Of a stretch of DNA of 64,000 bases, positions 25,871 to 33,725 are shown one piece after another. The number at the start of each line of letters is the position of its first letter. Positions within the stretch are counted from its first letter, which is position 1. The position numbers and the translations under genes were made by a program. The stretch is taken from the NCBI RefSeq assembly GCF_021728295.1, contig NZ_JAKJXE010000010.1, positions 62,001 through 126,000 on the forward strand, written 5' to 3'. This stretch comes from Pseudomonas petrae (GTDB lineage: Bacteria; Pseudomonadota; Gammaproteobacteria; Pseudomonadales; Pseudomonadaceae). The notes below the pieces were generated by a model. The model did not search any database. It was given only the letters and a program-made list of their open reading frames with translations, and was not told where the DNA came from.

Positions 25871-26341
25871 ATGCGAGTCCTATTCATGTGCACGGCCAAT
25901 AGCTGCCGTAGCATCCTTTCGGAAGCCATGTTCAATCACCTTGCGCCGCAAGGGTTTGAGGCAGTGAGCTCCGGAAGCTTTCCCAAAGGACAGGTGTTGC
26001 CGCGTAGCCTCACCACGCTTCAGCAAGCCGGTATTGCCACAGACGGTTTGAGCAGCAAGGGTAACGAAGCCTTCGAGGGCAACCTGCCAGATATCGTCAT
26101 TACTGTATGCGATAAAGCGGCGAACGAGAGCTGCCCGGTGTATTTTGGCCCGGCGCTCAAATCCCATTGGGGCCTGGAAGATCCATCCGTCGTGAAGGGT
26201 GATGAAGCGACAGTTGACGCAGCTTTCCGCGCAACGCTCACACGGATCGAGGAACGCTGCAGAGCGTTTATCGCGCTCCCTTTCAGCACCCTCAGTCGGG
26301 ACGAGCTCAAGCGCGAGCTTGATCGAATCGGCGGTCTTTGA
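25871..26341 (+). CDS. arsC: Arsenate reductase, low-molecular-weight phosphatase type
   Basis: 156 residues. The P-loop CTANSCR (Cys7 to Arg13, C-x5-R) at the N-terminus and DPSVVKGDEA later match thioredoxin- or glutaredoxin-coupled ArsC of the LMW-PTP fold. It reduces As(V) to As(III). In most Pseudomonas ars operons arsB lies between arsR and arsC, but here only 75 bases separate them. A good AGGAG precedes the start. Confidence 0.94.
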   Translation: MRVLFMCTANSCRSILSEAMFNHLAPQGFEAVSSGSFPKGQVLPRSLTTLQQAGIATDGLSSKGNEAFEGNLPDIVITVCDKAANESCPVYFGPALKSHWGLEDPSVVKGDEATVDAAFRATLTRIEERCRAFIALPFSTLSRDELKRELDRIGGL

Positions 26342-26352
26342 CAGGAGGACAT

Positions 26353-27054
26353 ATGCAAGAGGAACTCCCTAATCTCGACCTTTCACTCTTCGACGGCATG
26401 CAGGCTTCGCCCGGGCTAAGTGGTGACAAACCGCGCATCCTCCTGCTCTACGGGTCGACCCGCGAGCGCTCGTTCAGCCGTCTGTTAACCGAGGAAGCGG
26501 CGCGTCTGCTGGAGTATTTCGGTGCAGAGACGCGCCTGTTCAATCCCTCTGGATTGCCTCTGCCGGATGACGCTCCGGTGGATCATCCCAAGGTTCAGGA
26601 ACTGCGCGAGCTGGTGCTGTGGTCTGAGGGCCAGGTCTGGTGTTCACCAGAACGGCACGGTGCGATGTCGGCTGTGTTCAAGGCGCAGATCGACTGGATA
26701 CCGCTCGAACTCGGAGCCGTACGCCCTACGCAGGCCAAAACCCTGGCGGTCATGCAGGTGTGTGGCGGCTCGCAGTCCTTCAATGTGGTAAATCAGCTGC
26801 GCGTGCTGGGTCGCTGGATGCGGATGTTCACCATCCCCAATCAGTCCTCGGTGCCGAAGGCCTACATGGAGTTCGATGAAGCCGGCCGGATGAAGCCTTC
26901 TGCGTATTACGACCGGGTGGTTGACGTGATGGAAGAGCTGGTCAAGTTCACCGTGCTTTTGCGTGACCGCCAGGCTTATCTGGTGGATCGCTACTCTGAA
27001 CGCAAGGAAACCGCGGAACAGCTCATGGCTCGCGTCAATCAGCGCTCGATTTGA
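26353..27054 (+). CDS. arsH: ArsH flavoprotein (organoarsenical oxidase)
   Basis: 233 residues from the ATG at 26353, with AGGAGG just upstream. It is an NADPH:FMN reductase-fold protein: the flavin loop ILLLYGSTRERSFSRLLTEE, SPERHGAMSAVFKAQIDWIP, and the C-terminal YLVDRYSERKE are standard for ArsH. ArsH oxidises trivalent methyl- and aryl-arsenicals to less toxic pentavalent forms. It starts 11 bases after arsC. Confidence 0.95.
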   Translation: MQEELPNLDLSLFDGMQASPGLSGDKPRILLLYGSTRERSFSRLLTEEAARLLEYFGAETRLFNPSGLPLPDDAPVDHPKVQELRELVLWSEGQVWCSPERHGAMSAVFKAQIDWIPLELGAVRPTQAKTLAVMQVCGGSQSFNVVNQLRVLGRWMRMFTIPNQSSVPKAYMEFDEAGRMKPSAYYDRVVDVMEELVKFTVLLRDRQAYLVDRYSERKETAEQLMARVNQRSI

Positions 27055-27062
27055 GGTCCTGA

Positions 27063-27184
27063 TGACTACTGAAATTGAAGTCCGAACGGCCCGACTGGAA
27101 GATGCCGCAACGATCCAGGCTATCTATGCTCCGGTTGTAGCCGAGGCTGCGATGTCGTTCGAAAACGCGAGAGCGAACGTCTAA
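27063..27184 (+). pseudogene. ArsN-like (arsinothricin/phosphinothricin) N-acetyltransferase, 5' fragment
   Basis: Only 40 codons remain: TARLEDAATIQAIYAPVVAE, then MSFENA and a stop. This is the start of a GNAT of the ArsN1/PAT type, which acetylates arsinothricin or phosphinothricin and often follows arsH in Pseudomonas. The break lies about 330 bases before the right island junction, so the end of the gene was probably lost in a junction-proximal deletion. Confidence 0.8.
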
Positions 27185-27514
27185 CCGGGGTGGGCCGCAC
27201 GCTTTTAGACGGACGAAATCAGATCCGAAAGTTCAACCGCACCCCTTGCAGAATGCGGTATGTAGCCGGTGGTTTATAAAAAAGTATGGGAACGACAATC
27301 GCCTCTAAAGGGACAGGGCGCTTGATGTTCACTACCGGTCTCGAAATCAGGTTAAGCAGTCATCGTTGTGACTGTCACCACTGGAGGGGCAGGGTGGGGA
27401 TTTTCGGGGGTTGGCTGTATTCGGTGCGGATCGGTACGGCATAGTTTGCAGCGTGCGCCGGTAAAGGTTCAATTGAATCAATAGCTTACGAATAGCCTCA
27501 AACGTGGTTTGTTT
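27185..27514. other. Island right-end DNA, no gene seen
   Basis: 330 bases between the arsN fragment and the tRNA-like repeat. No frame has family resemblance, and no inverted repeats of an insertion sequence are seen. Confidence 0.5.
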
Positions 27515-27546
27515 GGGGTCGAGTATTCGAGTCAATCCGCCGGCCA
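27515..27546 (+). repeat. Degenerate copy of the tRNA-Pro 3' part (candidate right attachment site)
   Basis: Bases 27515-27541 match tRNA-Pro bases 3081-3107 at 23 of 27 positions (GGGGTCGAGT, TTCGA, TCA and TCCG blocks kept), in the same orientation, and CCA-like sequence follows. Upstream of this the match stops at once, as expected for the 3'-end copy left by a tRNA-targeting integrase. The T-arm pairing is broken (two mismatches), so it is not a gene. Confidence 0.6.
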
Positions 27547-27641
27547 CGCCCTCGAATGACAGCAAATGGCTACCGCCGGTCCGGCCTTTATGACGATTTG
27601 CAATGAACCGTCGATTACGGGGTCAGAGTTATCCCTTCGTT

Positions 27642-27920
27642 ATGAGCAAAAATATGCTTGCTTCAGATATGAACGCCGAAGACAGCGGGCGCCTGCTGGA
27701 TGAGCTCAACCGAGCTACGGCAGAGCTCATGTCCATCGACAGTGCCGCTTTCGGGCGTGAGCCATGGCAAATGGCACATCGTCGTCAGCAAGCTGCATTT
27801 GCCGCGTGGCTGCTTTTCATTAGAAAAGACCCTGTCTTTCAGAACCGGTCAAAAAGCTCGCCGCTTGAGGCCGAGCATGCCGCCACGCGTCTGCCGGCGG
27901 CTGATGGCCTCGGTTGCTGA
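27642..27920 (+). CDS. Small uncharacterised protein, paralogue of 28496-28714
   Basis: 92 residues if started at this ATG; starts at 27654 or 27669 are equally possible and none has a clear ribosome site. The core LLDELNRATAELMSIDSAAF, then QMAHRRQQAAFAAWLLFIRK, matches the protein at 28496-28714 in spacing and key residues (L..EL..AT..*MSI, RQQ.AF..W). It is soluble and helical. No function is known. Confidence 0.6.
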   Translation: MSKNMLASDMNAEDSGRLLDELNRATAELMSIDSAAFGREPWQMAHRRQQAAFAAWLLFIRKDPVFQNRSKSSPLEAEHAATRLPAADGLGC

Positions 27921-28126
27921 CTGCGCGGGATATCGGTCACCACACCCACTGTGTAGTGCGGTGACCGTCCTTCGACCCTAGCCAGCTCATGCGCACGTCT
28001 CGTAATGGTCGAGGCACCGGCGAACCACAGCCGACAAACCGCTCATCCATCATCCGGCACTAATCCCCCTCAACTCAGCTCTGTCCTATATGCGCAGATT
28101 TCCTGCGACTCGTACTGGAGGTCATC

Positions 28127-28348
28127 ATGGGTATCGAAGACAACGGACCAGAGAGCGCGTATCCAGGCCCTGCCGAGCCGGGTAGTGAAAAAGAGGTCTA
28201 TCCGGACGCAAGCTCAGACTCGGCCGAAGGCGCGGATGAGGATACCGACGCAGCCTCTGCGGCCCGAAACAAGGGCCTGGACGAAATGGAGATTGCAGAC
28301 AATCCCCCCGTGGACGAAGACGAGGAGCCATCTCCGGGCAACAGCTAG
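28127..28348 (+). CDS. Acidic, probably disordered small protein
   Basis: 73 residues with very many Asp, Glu, Ser, Pro and Gly and almost no hydrophobic residues (AEGADEDTDAASAARNKGLD, PPVDEDEEPSPG). A clear GGAGGT lies 5 bases before the ATG and a terminator follows. Similar short acidic proteins are common in Pseudomonas and often stress-induced; the role is unknown. Confidence 0.75.
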   Translation: MGIEDNGPESAYPGPAEPGSEKEVYPDASSDSAEGADEDTDAASAARNKGLDEMEIADNPPVDEDEEPSPGNS

Positions 28349-28372
28349 ACACAGCGCCTCACACCAAACCTC

Positions 28373-28392
28373 ACCCCGCGTGGGGTTTTTCT
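28373..28392 (+). terminator. Rho-independent terminator
   Basis: Stem ACCCC/GGGGT with a GCGT loop is followed by a T tract. It lies 25 bases after the stop of the acidic protein gene. Confidence 0.7.
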
Positions 28393-28495
28393 TACAACAC
28401 GACTGATGTGTTACACAAATGAGCCACTCGTCGGAACGCGCGCACTATCAACGCGTTGGCTACTCAATTCAATAGCCAAAAAAAATGGACCGATT

Positions 28496-28714
28496 ATGCG
28501 ACCTCAGACTATCGATCTCCCTAACGCACTCGACCTGATCAGCGAGCTGGATCAGGCGACCGAGCAAATGATGTCTATCCCCGTTGACCACATAGGGGGC
28601 GTGCAGTGGGAGGAAGCGTTTGTCAGGCAGCAGAGCGCCTTCAGAAAATGGCGCGACTATTTGTATTGCAAGGCAGATGAACGTCCCGCTGTACGGTTGA
28701 TGAACATCGCGTGA
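28496..28714 (+). CDS. Small uncharacterised protein, paralogue of 27642-27920
   Basis: 72 residues from the ATG at 28496. The core DLISELDQATEQMMSIPVDH, then EEAFVRQQSAFRKWRDYLY, repeats the pattern of the protein 0.6 kb upstream, with the acidic protein gene between them. The pair looks like a local duplication. Its start region lacks a strong ribosome site. Confidence 0.62.
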   Translation: MRPQTIDLPNALDLISELDQATEQMMSIPVDHIGGVQWEEAFVRQQSAFRKWRDYLYCKADERPAVRLMNIA

Positions 28715-28773
28715 AGCGTGCGTTGTTGCCGCCGGATCCTGCTCTCGCGGAGCACGGAAGCCCGCGCAACGAT

Positions 28774-29328
28774 CTACCGACGCCCGGCAATCCGCTCCAC
28801 GGCAGATAGCACCTTGGGCCGCTGCGCCTGCCATTCGCCTTTGGTAATGCCCAGCATTACCGCGTTGATACGCCTGCCATCACGCACGATGTGCTCCCGC
28901 CGTACGCCCTCAATCATGAAGCCGAATTTCTGGTGCATCTTGATCACCGCCGGATTGATCTCAAGCACTTCGCAGTTGAGTTTCTCCAGTCCTGCGGCGC
29001 CGAACGCGTAGTCGAGCATCCATAACTCCACCTGACTGCCGAGGCCTTTGCCCTGCAGCGTGGTGTCGAGGTAGAAGGCCCAGTCAGCCGTGCCGTGGGT
29101 GGTGTTGATGGCACTCAGGGACACCACGCCGACAGGCGCAGCTTCAATCACGATGACGAAGACCCGCTGCCGGGAACCGGAGCGCAGCCCCTCAAGCCAG
29201 GCCAGGTGCTCGGTTTCGCTGATTTCATGGTCCGTGTACATAAACTTGCGCACGTCTGGCTGGTTGCGCAGTTGCCGGACGAGGGCTTGCTGGTCAGCGG
29301 GCAGCTCGAGGATCGGCACGACTTTCAT
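28774..29328 (-). CDS. GNAT acetyltransferase, PseH-like
   Basis: 184 residues from an ATG with AAGGGA just upstream. It is a RimJ/RimL-type GNAT (DWAFYLDTTLQGKGLGSQVE is the acetyl-CoA motif A). The N-terminal VRQLRNQPDVRKFMYTDHEI, then SETEHLAWLEGL, matches PseH, which acetylates the amino sugar of pseudaminic-acid precursors, but no pse genes are nearby. The general GNAT call is safe; the PseH role is not. Confidence 0.85.
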   Translation of the reverse strand: MKVVPILELPADQQALVRQLRNQPDVRKFMYTDHEISETEHLAWLEGLRSGSRQRVFVIVIEAAPVGVVSLSAINTTHGTADWAFYLDTTLQGKGLGSQVELWMLDYAFGAAGLEKLNCEVLEINPAVIKMHQKFGFMIEGVRREHIVRDGRRINAVMLGITKGEWQAQRPKVLSAVERIAGRR

Positions 29329-29496
29329 GGAGTCCCTTTTGAACACGTCATACGGCGATTGAGTCCCGATTCAGCCTGCACGGCGAGCGTTGCTTGATCG
29401 CGTGCAGCGCAGCAAAAAGGGGTTTTTTCAAAGTCACTGGAACGAATCGATTGGCGCTTCAGTCAACCTTTCTCACACCCAGGAGGCAGAATTATC

Positions 29497-29829
29497 ATGG
29501 CAAGCGATATCACAGAAAAACTGCGTGACGATCTTTATCAGAAAACCCGTTCCGAGCTGAACACTTTTCTCGATGAGACCAATGCCTTGCTGGCGGCAGG
29601 GGATGCCTTGAACGAGGATCGCACCACCCAGGCCCATGAGCGGCTCAAGGATTTTCTGGCCCGAGGCACCAGCGCGGTCACTGAGGTCGAACTGGATGCG
29701 CAGCCTGCGCTGACCCGTGCAGTGGGCAATGCGAAATCCTACGTCACCACCCATCCGTGGGCGGCCGTCGGTGTTGCGGCGGGCCTGGGCCTGGTGGCCA
29801 GCCTGCTGCTCAAACGCACCAGGGATTGA
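29497..29829 (+). CDS. DUF883-family (ElaB/YqjD-like) membrane-anchored protein
   Basis: 110 residues: a long amphipathic helix region (KLRDDLYQKTRSELNTFLDE) and a C-terminal hydrophobic anchor (AAVGVAAGLGLVASLLLKR). This is the YqjD/ElaB/YgaM pattern; those proteins tether ribosomes to the inner membrane in stationary phase in E. coli. An AGGAGG precedes the start. It is intact and monocistronic in look. Confidence 0.93.
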   Translation: MASDITEKLRDDLYQKTRSELNTFLDETNALLAAGDALNEDRTTQAHERLKDFLARGTSAVTEVELDAQPALTRAVGNAKSYVTTHPWAAVGVAAGLGLVASLLLKRTRD

Positions 29830-30034
29830 GGAGGCTATCGTGGTTCGCCGTCGATCTCCGGTGGATCCGTTAAGCCCGACCAGCGGCCGGCTTGCGTTCG
29901 CCGGTCTTTGCACGCCCGTCATTTACCCTCGTTACCGGCTGGTACTGTTCATGGCGGGTACCGTAGCGGACGATGGATTCGGTACCGCTCTGGCGCCGGC
30001 CAATGTCTTGCGCAAGCATAAATGGGGGATACGC

Positions 30035-30238
30035 ATGAATGTCGACGAAGACACTGTTCGTCAGTTGGCCCAGTTGATCTGGGAGACCGAAGGCAAGCCT
30101 GAAGGGCAGGAGTCCCGTCACTGGGAAATGGCGACACGCCTGGCGGAGTCCGCTGCCATGGCGCCGGTCCGCACTTCAAGCAAGCACAAAGTCGATACGT
30201 TATTCCCGTCGCCCGATGAGGCAGACACCGACGTGTGA
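30035..30238 (+). CDS. DUF2934-family small protein
   Basis: 67 residues. The family signature I-W-E-x-E-G-x-P-x-G-x5-H-W is present as QLIWETEGKPEGQESRHWEM ATRL. The rest is low-complexity. The function of DUF2934 is unknown; it often lies beside stress or glycogen/trehalose genes in Pseudomonas. Confidence 0.8.
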   Translation: MNVDEDTVRQLAQLIWETEGKPEGQESRHWEMATRLAESAAMAPVRTSSKHKVDTLFPSPDEADTDV

Positions 30239-30312
30239 CAGGTCTAGAGCTCGCCCAGGCGCAGTGTCAGGGCGACGCTCGGATCAACGTCGCAATCAAA
30301 CAGCGCCCCGCT

Positions 30313-31524
30313 TCAGACTGACCCGCAAGCCTGCCGGGCCAACCGAAGATCAGCCTGCCGCGCATCCATCAGCGCCCAATACCACATGCCCAGCCCGCCA
30401 AGCGTCAATGCCGCTGCAACATAGCCCGTGGCCGGCAGACCGTAGCCTGCCGCAATCACCGCGCCACCCGCCAGCGGACCAATGGCGTTGGCCAGATTAA
30501 ACGCGCTTTGCACCAGCGCACCCGCGAGAGATTGCGCATGGGGCGCGACGTCCATCAGGCGGGTTTGCAGGATCGCCGCCAGGCCCACGCCGCAACCGAT
30601 GAAAAACACCAGCGGAATGAGCAGCCAGAGGTTGTCGGTGGCCGAGGGGTACAGCGCCAGCACCAGCGCGGTGAACCCCAGCGAGACGCCAGCGGCGAGC
30701 ATCGTGGCGCGGTCGGCGGCCCAGCCACAAACCAGGTTGCCCGCCGTGGTGCCCAAGCCAAACACGGCCATCACCACCGGGATCATGGAACTCGATGCAT
30801 GGGTGACGTCGATCAGCGTGGCGGCCAGATAGGTGTACACGCAGAAAATTCCGCCGAAGCCAATGCCGGCGATGCCAAGGGTCAGCCAGACCTGCCGCGA
30901 GCGCAGGGCGTTGAGCTCGCGCAACGGGCTGGCGTCGGTATCCGCCGGGGACGCGGGCGCGAGGCAGCGGATCAACAGCGCTGTGATGGCAGCCAGCCCG
31001 GCAACGATGGCCATGCCCCAGCGCCAGCCGATGGTCTGGCCGATCCAGGTGGCGAACGGCACGCCGATGATGGTGGCGATGGTCAGCCCCATGAACACCC
31101 GGGAAACCGCTTGGGCACGGCGATTCTTCGGCACCAGCGAAGCGGCCAGCAGCATCGCCACACCGAAGTACGCGCCATGGGGGAAACCGCTGAGAAAGCG
31201 GAAAAACACCAACCATGGCAGCGAAGGGGCGACGGCGCTCAGCCCATTGGCGATCCCGATGAAAGCGGCCAGTGCCACCAGCAAGGCCCGTCGCGGCAGA
31301 CGAACGCCGAGCACCATGATGACGGGCGAACCCACCACCACGCCCAACGCGTAGGCACTGATGGCATGCCCGGCCAGCGGCTGGGTGACATGGAAGTCAC
31401 TGGCAATGAACGGCAGCAACGTCATTGACGCGAATTCAGTAGTGCCGATGGCGAACGCGCCCATGGCAAGGGCGAACAGCAGCCAGCCCATGTTGAAATC
31501 ATGCGGGGTGTCGGAGGTATTCAT
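30313..31524 (-). CDS. MFS transporter, AraJ/sugar-efflux type
   Basis: 403 residues with about 12 hydrophobic segments. The first lines (GWLLFALAMGAFAIGTTEFA SMTLLPFIASDFHV) and motif A region FRFLSGFPHGAYFGVAMLLA are typical of the AraJ/YdhP branch of small-molecule and drug exporters. It is monocistronic, with no local clue to the substrate. Confidence 0.9.
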   Translation of the reverse strand: MNTSDTPHDFNMGWLLFALAMGAFAIGTTEFASMTLLPFIASDFHVTQPLAGHAISAYALGVVVGSPVIMVLGVRLPRRALLVALAAFIGIANGLSAVAPSLPWLVFFRFLSGFPHGAYFGVAMLLAASLVPKNRRAQAVSRVFMGLTIATIIGVPFATWIGQTIGWRWGMAIVAGLAAITALLIRCLAPASPADTDASPLRELNALRSRQVWLTLGIAGIGFGGIFCVYTYLAATLIDVTHASSSMIPVVMAVFGLGTTAGNLVCGWAADRATMLAAGVSLGFTALVLALYPSATDNLWLLIPLVFFIGCGVGLAAILQTRLMDVAPHAQSLAGALVQSAFNLANAIGPLAGGAVIAAGYGLPATGYVAAALTLGGLGMWYWALMDARQADLRLARQACGSV

Positions 31525-31633
31525 GGGGATTGAGACAGGGTTCCGATGAGAAACATGCTGTTATACCTGAAACCGGTTTCAGATCAACCTGCATTCGGCA
31601 GCCAGGGTTAAACGTGTTCTTTAACGCATTGCA

Positions 31634-32239
31634 TCAGATTACCCGCGCCATGCGCGCTGTCAGCATCGTCTTCACCTCGGGCCATTCGTCATCGATGATG
31701 CTGAAGCGTACGGAGTTGCGTTTGCGACCGTCGGGCATGATCCGCTCGTGGCGCACGATGCCTTCCTGACGCGCGCCGATGCGCAGAATCGCGGCGCGGG
31801 AATGCTCGTTCAGCTCGTCGGTAGTGAACTGCACCCGGACGCATTGCATCACCTCGAAGGCGTAACGCAGCAGCAGGTATTTCATCTCGGTATTCAGCCC
31901 CGAGCGCTGCACTGATTGCCCGAGCCAGGTATGGCCAATTTCCAGCTTGCGGTTATGGCGGTCGATCTTCCAGAAACGCGTGCTGCCGACGACCTCGCCT
32001 GAACTGCGCTGCACAATCGCGAAAGGCATGACGGTGCCGGCGGCTCGACCGGCCAATGCGGTGTCCACATAGTGCTGCACTGTGGACGGCCCCGGAATCA
32101 CTGTCACTTTCATGTTCCACAGCTCACCGTCCTCGGCCGCGCGCACCAGCAGGGGCGCATGATGCGTTTCGAGGGGCACGAGTTCGACACGTTCGCCGGT
32201 CAAGGTCACGTGCTCGCTGGGGAAGGTGGCTGGGCTCAT
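31634..32239 (-). CDS. GNAT acetyltransferase (RimJ/RimL type)
   Basis: 201 residues. The domain covers most of the protein: LTGERVELVPLETHHAPLLV at the start, KLEIGHTWLGQSVQRSGLNT EMKYLLLRYAFEV as the acetyl-CoA region, then RAAILRIGARQEGIVRHERI. It starts 6 bases after the mltA stop, so the two are likely co-transcribed. The substrate is unknown. Confidence 0.9.
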   Translation of the reverse strand: MSPATFPSEHVTLTGERVELVPLETHHAPLLVRAAEDGELWNMKVTVIPGPSTVQHYVDTALAGRAAGTVMPFAIVQRSSGEVVGSTRFWKIDRHNRKLEIGHTWLGQSVQRSGLNTEMKYLLLRYAFEVMQCVRVQFTTDELNEHSRAAILRIGARQEGIVRHERIMPDGRKRNSVRFSIIDDEWPEVKTMLTARMARVI

Positions 32240-32245
32240 GGGTAA

Positions 32246-33406
32246 TCAGTCCTTGGGTTTGGCATCGGGCAGGGCGGCGCCCTTGGGCCACAGCATCCAG
32301 ATCTGGCCTTGTTGCTTCATGTTCCCGGCCAGCTCGCCGGCCGCGTCGCCGGTGCCCCAGAACATGTCAGCGCGCACTTCGCCGGCGATGGCGCCGCCGG
32401 TGTCCTGCGCAGCCACCGGGCGCACCAGCGGCGTGCCGTCGGGACGGGTCGACGACAGCCACAACAGGCTACCGAGTGGGATCACCTTGCGGTCGATGGC
32501 GACGCTGTAACCGGCAGTCAGCGGCACGTTCAGCGAACCGCGCGGGCCTTCGGTGCTGTCCGGGCGCAGGGTGAAGAACACGTAGCTCGGGTTGCTGCCC
32601 AGCAGTTCATTCACGCGTTCAGGGTGCGCAATCGCCCAGTCGCGGATGCGGCCCATGGACACTTCGTCCTTGGTCAATTGCCCTTGCTCCACCAGCCAGC
32701 GGCCGATCGGCTTGTACGGGTAGCCGTTCTGATCGGCGTAGGCGATGCGCAGCTGACGGCCGTTCTCCAGCTGAACCCGACCCGATCCCTGGATTTGCAG
32801 GAACTGCAGGTCGATGGGGTTTTCCAGCCAGGCCAGCACGGGGGCATTGGCGCCTTTGTTGCCGATGGTCGCGGCATCGTCGTAGGGACGCAGCACCCGC
32901 CCGTCAAGCCGCCCGCGCAGGCGCTTGCCCTTGAGCTCCGGATAGATGCTGTCGAGGTTGACGATGATCAGGTCATCGGGCACACCATACACCGCCACCG
33001 GGTGCGCGTCGTTGCGCTGCTCGCTACCTTTATAGATCGGTTCGTAATAGCCGGTGATCAGCCCGTTGGCGCCGTGCTCGGAGGAACGCAGGCTGTAGAC
33101 CTGCAGCTGATTCTTGAGAAAGTCGCGCACCGCCGCTGGGTTTTGCGGCACCTGCGCGGCGAGGGCGCACGTGCCGCCCCAGACCGGTTCCTTGGCCAGA
33201 CGCTTGCACGCCGAGAACCAGCTGTTGTAACCCGCCATCAGGTCGGTGTCGTTCACCGCCGGCAGTTTGTCCCATTCGACGCTGACGTAGGTCGTCGCTT
33301 CGGTGGGCTTGGTCTTCGGCGCGCCGCCGTCACAGGCAGCGAGCAGGGCGATCAGTGGAGCGAGGCAGAATACGAAACGGCGCCAGTGCAGGCTTGTGGT
33401 CATCAC
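32246..33406 (-). CDS. mltA: Membrane-bound lytic murein transglycosylase A
   Basis: 386 residues. An N-terminal lipoprotein signal ends in LIALLAAC. The MltA domain (GLITGYYEPIYKG) and the 3D double-psi barrel with the catalytic aspartate (PVAAQDTGGAIAGEVRADMF WGTGDAAG) are clear. It cleaves peptidoglycan to 1,6-anhydro-muropeptides at the outer membrane. It is upstream of a GNAT gene on the same strand. Confidence 0.96.
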   Translation of the reverse strand: MMTTSLHWRRFVFCLAPLIALLAACDGGAPKTKPTEATTYVSVEWDKLPAVNDTDLMAGYNSWFSACKRLAKEPVWGGTCALAAQVPQNPAAVRDFLKNQLQVYSLRSSEHGANGLITGYYEPIYKGSEQRNDAHPVAVYGVPDDLIIVNLDSIYPELKGKRLRGRLDGRVLRPYDDAATIGNKGANAPVLAWLENPIDLQFLQIQGSGRVQLENGRQLRIAYADQNGYPYKPIGRWLVEQGQLTKDEVSMGRIRDWAIAHPERVNELLGSNPSYVFFTLRPDSTEGPRGSLNVPLTAGYSVAIDRKVIPLGSLLWLSSTRPDGTPLVRPVAAQDTGGAIAGEVRADMFWGTGDAAGELAGNMKQQGQIWMLWPKGAALPDAKPKD

Positions 33407-33725
33407 GCGGGGTGTTTCCTGAAAATCATGCGAAGGCGGCTAGCTTGGTGAAAGCCGAGGGCCGCGTCAAATGGATGAGGGAATCATTTGCATGAAAGCC
33501 GACGTGGCACGCCTTGACCTGCTCAACCAGATGCTCGACGAGCGGTATAGACGGATCGGTTTGAATTACGCCCGGAGTTTGCTGTTCTTGAACTTCCTGC
33601 CGGTGCAATGACGCCCCGCTACGCCGGGAAAAACCTTTTTTACTCCTCATCCTTGTCGACTTTCGGTCGATAGCTAATTTGGCGTTGCGCAAAACAACTA
33701 CAAAATTCATGGCATGGGGTCGACG
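33407..33725. other. Intergenic region upstream of the chemoreceptor
   Basis: It holds a 39-codon plus-strand frame at 33492-33611 (start MKADVARLDLL) without a ribosome site; I do not call it a gene. A GTCGATAG element near 33664 resembles the -10 of flagellar sigma-28 promoters but lacks a good -35. Confidence 0.35.

Noticed and set aside
27063..27184. Complete small GNAT protein
   Set aside because: Only the first 40 residues of the ArsN/PAT family are present; the acetyl-CoA site is missing.
28774..29328. Part of a pseudaminic-acid (pse) glycosylation cluster
   Set aside because: Only the PseH-like acetyltransferase is present; no other pse gene lies within the window.
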